A stretch of 10,778 nucleotides of DNA. Origin: Funneliformis mosseae (taxonomy: Eukaryota > Glomeromycota > Glomeromycetes > Glomerales > Glomeraceae). Made by a program: the position numbers and the translations under genes. The DNA lies in assembly GCA_910592005.1 (NCBI GenBank), contig CAJVPP010003782.1:1-10778 (forward strand). Reading direction: 5' to 3'. Position 1 is the stretch's first letter; every line of letters starts with the position of its first letter. This document shows positions 7,304-10,778 of this stretch, in pieces. Below the pieces are notes generated by a model. That model searched no databases and had not been told where the DNA came from. It worked only from the letters and a program-made list of their open reading frames with translations.

Positions 7304-8492
7304 ATGATTACAAATATCTTTATTATTATATATATACTTACTGTATCTGATAAAAGTATCAGTAATAGTACCTTATAAAAAGGTATAGCAATCTCTCAAA
7401 TTGATGATAATTAAGGATTTCAAATATACAAATACTATAATTATATAATCTTGCAAAATGATTCTGAATCTGACCTGAATTATGATTTTAAAGCAATATT
7501 ATTTAAAGAAGAGAATATGTACTTAATATTAGGAAAATTTTCAATCATATAGGATAGTTCAATTAATGTTACTATTATAGCAAATGTATATATTTATCTT
7601 GATAAAGAATATATTCCTGTAATAAAATCTACTATGCATTTTCTTAAAAGAATTATGAATTATGTACAATTATCAGAAACTGGTTATAATTTACAGATTC
7701 AAGTAAAATTGTATTTTTTAAAAGAATAATTTACAGTCAACACTTGATATAGTAAATTCTTGATATAATAAATTTTTTGAACAAATATAATAAAAATACT
7801 CTTGTTATAGCAAATTGGCCAATCAAATCTCTTAAAATCTTCATTATAGCCTTATAGCGAAGTTGAGGTCTAGAATATAGAGTTCGTTATAACAAGAGTT
7901 GACTGTATACTATTTTTAGTAAATTTATCTTATCCTCTAAATAAAAGGTTTAAAAATGTCTTAATAAAAGCAAAGAAATTCTACAATTCATGTAACAGGA
8001 TACTTTTTATTATAGAAAAATAACTATATTATGAAATATTGAAATTCTAATTTATAGTTATGAAAATGAAACCAGATAATTCTATAATAGTTCTATAGAA
8101 AAAATCAGATTCTTAAGCAACAACAAGTTCTTTTTTACCCAAATCTGCTATTGAAAAAAAGGATTAATTTTATATAATAAAATATGATAACTCAATCACC
8201 AATAGCAACTAATTTATCAGTACCAAATTCCAGAAATAAATATAAGGCATTCACAATAAAAATTTTGAATATCTCAAAATCTTTGTAATCACAAGATCAA
8301 TAAATTGTCAAAAATAATAATAAACAAGTAAAAATTGATAATAATAATGAAATTGTTAATAATAATAAAGAAAATATTAAAGATGATATATATAATAACA
8401 ATGAGAATGAAAATAATGAAGATGATGATAATATATCAGCAAAAATTTTAAATGCAAAAAGAAAATCAAAGAGAAGAAAATCAAATAGATAG
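7304..8492 (+). pseudogene. Decayed gene of unknown function with acidic Asn-rich tail, interrupted by a MITE
   Basis: A coherent frame runs from ATG 7304 (frame 2) to a shift near 8180, then in frame 3 to TAG 8490-8492, about 338 codons without the inserted MITE. Readable parts are KGIAISQIDDN, ILFKEENMYLILGKFSII, NVTIIANVYIYLDKEYIP, LSETGYNLQIQVKLYF, then after the MITE FLVNLSYPLNKRFKNVL. Next come a Ser/Pro-rich stretch, an Asn/Asp/Glu-rich segment (8305-8445) and a basic end AKRKSKRRKSNR that resembles a nuclear localisation signal. Eleven in-frame stops occur (7376, 7412, 7550, 7727, 8021, 8048, 8096, 8114, 8165, 8286 and 8301), all TAA or TAG and mostly where Gln fits. I recall similar repeated proteins in Rhizophagus but know no function. 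The start is uncertain because the first residues are hydrophobic, AT-driven sequence. Confidence 0.7.
7734..7905. mobile_element. MITE with pogo/Tigger-like ends, 172 bp, flanked by TA
   Basis: A short non-autonomous DNA element. The left end CAGTCAACACTTGATATA and the reverse complement of the right end CAGTCAACTCTTGTTATA are inverted repeats, with about 20 of the first 26 bases matching, and both sides have TA (7732-7733 and 7906-7907). CAGT termini with a TA duplication are typical of pogo/Tigger-type members of the Tc1/mariner superfamily. It has no coding capacity and would need a transposase supplied elsewhere; the transposase at 1229-3257 belongs to an element with different ends (TGGTGCA) and is an unlikely source. 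Inside, CTTGATATARTAAATT occurs twice near the left end and TTATAGC-type motifs recur. It interrupts the unknown-function pseudogene. Element plus one TA is 174 bases, so the host frame is not shifted. Confidence 0.85.
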
Positions 8493-8838
8493 TATAAAAT
8501 AATAAATTAAATGTTATATTTAGTTTAAAATAAAATTTATATTATCTATTATTAGTAATAATTATTTATAAATAACTATTATATTTAATAAAAATACTGA
8601 TATTTTTAAATATTGTATCTATCTATTTATTAATTATTAATGATTACTAATCTTTTATCTTTTATCATTATTTATAAAAAATTATTAATCATACCAAATT
8701 AAAAAATCTAACTAAATTAAGTTAAATATATTTAAAAAAATTTAATATAAAAAAGCCTTTAATATGTAATATTTTTAAAATATTATAAATAAAATTAATT
8801 AATAAATTTTTACAAATATAAAAATTATTCTAATTATT
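8493..8838. other. AT-rich stretch without recognisable features
   Basis: Very AT-rich sequence between the end of one pseudogene and the end of the convergent MULE remnant. It holds many TAATAATT/ATTATTAA palindromic words but no coding frame, clear tandem repeat or terminal repeat that I can support. Part of it could be the decayed C-terminal half of the MULE transposase, but no motif is readable. Confidence 0.5.
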
Positions 8839-9870
8839 GTAGAATTCATTAAGAAATCTTTGATAATTTTCTTTTAAGACCTTTTTAAGATTTTTATTCA
8901 AGTTTGAATTATGTAAAAAGCATAATATATGTGTTATTTAAATTAAAAATTTGACTAATAGCAGTATTAATAGTCAGATTTACATTAGTAATATTATACT
9001 TAGTTGAATATTAGTTGCTTTAATTATTTAAATTAATATCTATTTATAAAATTTAAGGTTTTTATTTATAAGAAGTGTTTGAACAAGCAAAATATTATGA
9101 TAATAGTTATCAAATCTAACAAATAATAATAATATTATATTTATATCTGTTAGTTTTATATGTAATATCATTAAGTATATAATCAAAATGTTGGATCCAA
9201 TTCTTAATTTGTATTAGCATTATCTAAAATAACTATGTCAAAGTATTATTACTATTACATTTTTTAATAACTACCTAATGTGAATCTTTTTCCTTTTGTA
9301 AGTCAAAATAATCTAAAACTTTTATAGTATTATTTAATAATAATTTACTAATAGATGAAACTTTTATATAACAGCATAGAGATTTCTTGAATAGGAAGGG
9401 TATTTTTCTTCAAGAAATTTTATTTGAATTGTTATATTGAATATAATATACTATCATGTCATTTATCATTGTATTGATAAATTTTTTACTATCTTTAAAT
9501 TTAACTAAATTATGACTTAATATATAATTATATTGATTAATTATTTTATTGATAATGATAAATACTTTAGATTATTAGTCTTTAAACAGGATACATTGAT
9601 CAAGAATAAATATCAAAAATAGTTTTGTATTAGTATCTTTATTTAAATTAGAATCATATGATCTACTCTGCTCATATAAAATATATGTCATTAAACAAAT
9701 CCCCTTATAACAAACCTAATCTTTAATTATATGAAAATCTTATTCTTTAATCCAACTTTTAAGAAAATCTTCATATATTTCCCAAAATGTAAATATATTT
9801 CTAGAATATAGTGATATAGATCATTTTCTTGAGAAAAAACTGTTTTATTAAAATTTTGTATATGATTTTC
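8839..9870 (-). pseudogene. MULE transposase remnant with FAR1-like N-terminal region
   Basis: On the minus strand, reading from 9870 down, is a decayed Mutator-like (MULE) transposase of the FAR1-related type. In order: an open stretch ENHIQNFNKTVFSQEND; a FAR1-like DNA-binding region with FWEIYEDFLKSWIKE, FHIIKD, RSYDSNLNKDTNTK, SCLKTNN and NYILSHNLVKFKDSKKF; then KFLEEKYPSYSRNLYAVI; then the catalytic domain. ILNDITYKTNRY carries the first catalytic Asp (9167-9169). It is followed by VRFDNYYHNILLVQTLL, KATNIQ, and T-N-V-N-L at 8975-8989, where the family reads TDAD, so both Asp are now Asn. The last readable part is NLKKVLKENYQRFLNEFY. The zinc-SWIM end is missing. Stops again fall at expected Gln or Trp positions (for example AVI-stop-KF). 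There are at least five frameshifts. Family assignment is from memory of Rhizophagus and plant FAR1/MULE proteins. Confidence 0.78.
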
Positions 9871-10109
9871 TATTAACAAAAAAAATATAAATTAATAACT
9901 TAAATAACTTACATAAAATTTATATTAATATTACATAATTATATTTGCTGTAGATAAAAAAAATGAAGTAAGAAGGTAAACAGTATTAAGTTTTTTTTTT
10001 GTAAAGATTGCAGTATAATTAGCTTTAGATTCTCTTTCTAGAAAACTAAAGAGATAAGTAGTTTTGTATTTTATTTTGAAGTATCAGTAAAAAAAAATAG
10101 GTTTGTATT
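9871..10109. other. AT-rich spacer
   Basis: No supported feature. The minus strand just upstream of the MULE remnant reads TTTTTTTTGTTAATAG, which could be an intron acceptor or mere low complexity. The last 60 bases form the end of a minus-strand open frame that also runs through the adjoining minisatellite (10327-10046). Confidence 0.4.
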
Positions 10110-10300
10110 CTCTTTTTAAAGAATAATAGTGAATAATTTCTTTTAGAAAAGCATAGTGAGTAATTTTTATTAGAGAAGTATAGTGAGTAATTTCTTTTGG
10201 AAAAATAGTATGGTAAATAGTTTTTTTTAGAGAAATAGCATGATAAGTAGTTTCTTTTAGAAATATAATATGGTAAGTAGTTTTTCTTAGAAAACAAAAG
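10110..10300. repeat. Minisatellite of 27-33-bp units, open on the minus strand
   Basis: Six to seven units on the plus strand follow the pattern 'gtRagtagtttcttttagaaatagcat'. The minus strand is open from ATG 10327 to the stop at 10046 (93 codons) and translates the array as repeats of 9-10 residues, [FI]SK[KR]NY[LS]..Y (residues 12-68), followed by an unrelated hydrophobic tail. Unit lengths are multiples of three, so the frame survives. There is no recognisable domain, no upstream coding context and strong AT bias, so the open frame is more likely a by-product of the repeat than a gene. A lineage-specific repeat protein cannot be excluded. Confidence 0.7.
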
Positions 10301-10544
10301 TGGTCTATATTTTAGTAACTTATTCATATTATATAAAATTCAAGCTTTCAAATAAGACAGTATGATTAATATATAATCTGATAATTCAGGTTTATTAAAG
10401 GAGTATTCATATATCAAAATGATAAAGTTTGAATGCAATTAAGTAAAAGGAATACAGAAGGTTAAAAAATTATCAAATAAAGATTACATCACGTTGAAGT
10501 TGTGATCTGTGACTATACTAAAATAAAGTTATGTGATTTAAATA

Positions 10545-10598
10545 ATTGACATAGCTGATAAAGTTGACGAAGTTGACAGAGTTGCTAAAGTTGTTAAT
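10545..10598. repeat. 9-bp tandem repeat, GTTGACRAA type
   Basis: Six consecutive 9-base units: attgacata, gctgataaa, gttgacgaa, gttgacaga, gttgctaaa, gttgttaat. The same kind of word (aataaagttgcc, aataaaattgac) recurs in the right third of the LTR-like insertion at 4168-4881, so the two regions may be related LTR or sub-terminal sequences. Confidence 0.65.
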
Positions 10599-10743
10599 AT
10601 TGATCAAGTGGACATATTAGATATATGGATTATATTTATTATATATATTATATTTATCATAGTTATATTATTTGTTCTCTTTATTATATTTATTATAATT
10701 GATTTTATATTATTTTATTTTATATAAATATCTTGTATTTTCT

Positions 10744-10766
10744 CTTGAGTTGAAAAGTAACTCAAG
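10744..10766. other. Perfect 8-bp hairpin near the window end
   Basis: CTTGAGTT (10744-10751), a 7-base loop, then AACTCAAG (10759-10766). It could be part of a terminal inverted structure of an element continuing past the window, or a chance palindrome. The preceding 130 bases are ATTATATTT-like low-complexity sequence with no coding frame. Confidence 0.45.
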
Positions 10767-10778
10767 TTGAGGTTTTAG

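Noticed and set aside
10110..10300. Chain of ultrashort (about 18-nt) introns and micro-exons on the plus strand
   Set aside because: The words look like splice sites, but the intervals are below any usual fungal intron length; kept only as a note under the repeat finding.
1..10778. tRNA, rRNA, riboswitch or bacterial-type operon features
   Set aside because: No cloverleaf, conserved rRNA segment or compact gene organisation was seen on either strand.

Overview
This window looks like a repeat compartment of an extremely AT-rich eukaryotic nuclear genome. It most likely comes from an arbuscular mycorrhizal fungus (Glomeromycotina, Rhizophagus or a close relative). That call rests on my memory of the transposase and repeat families recognised here plus the base composition; no search was run. 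I found no intact gene, no rRNA or tRNA, no CRISPR and nothing bacterial. Almost everything recognisable is a decayed mobile element or a diverged tandem array, and several elements are nested inside one another.

Layout. (1) Bases 39-158 and 3418-3524 are two halves of one hAT transposase C-terminus. They are separated by a 3259-bp Tc1/mariner-type (IS630 superfamily) element at 159-3417 with terminal inverted repeats (TGGTGCA...TGCACCA) and a TA duplication. Removing the element and one TA rejoins the hAT reading frame exactly. The element carries a long leader with a poly-T/poly-A minisatellite (590-1055) and a dead transposase gene (1229-3257) with one recognisable intron (2528-2593). (2) Bases 3620-5068 are a composite tandem array with a unit of about 180 bp, split by a 714-bp LTR-like insertion (4168-4881). 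(3) Bases 5787-6361 are the end of a Ty3/gypsy reverse transcriptase plus RNase H, heavily broken. (4) Bases 6485-7200 are a second array of five units of 140-175 bp. (5) Bases 7304-8492 are a decayed gene of unknown function with an acidic, Asn-rich tail and a basic C-terminus, interrupted by a 172-bp pogo/Tigger-like MITE (7734-7905). (6) Minus strand 9870-8839 is a decayed MULE transposase with a FAR1-like N-terminal region. (7) Bases 10110-10300 are a 27-33-bp minisatellite that happens to be open on the minus strand. It is followed by a 9-bp GTTGACRAA repeat and a hairpin at the window edge.

The pieces do not work together as a pathway; they record successive insertions and decay. A shared theme is that most in-frame stops lie where a single C-to-T or G-to-A change from a Gln, Arg or Trp codon would explain them, and several catalytic residues have changed by the same kind of transition (E to K, D to N). 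This fits cytosine-deamination decay of methylated repeats or a RIP-like process, but it is an inference. The most informative observations are the two frame-exact nested insertions and the exon-like structure of the two tandem arrays on the minus strand.
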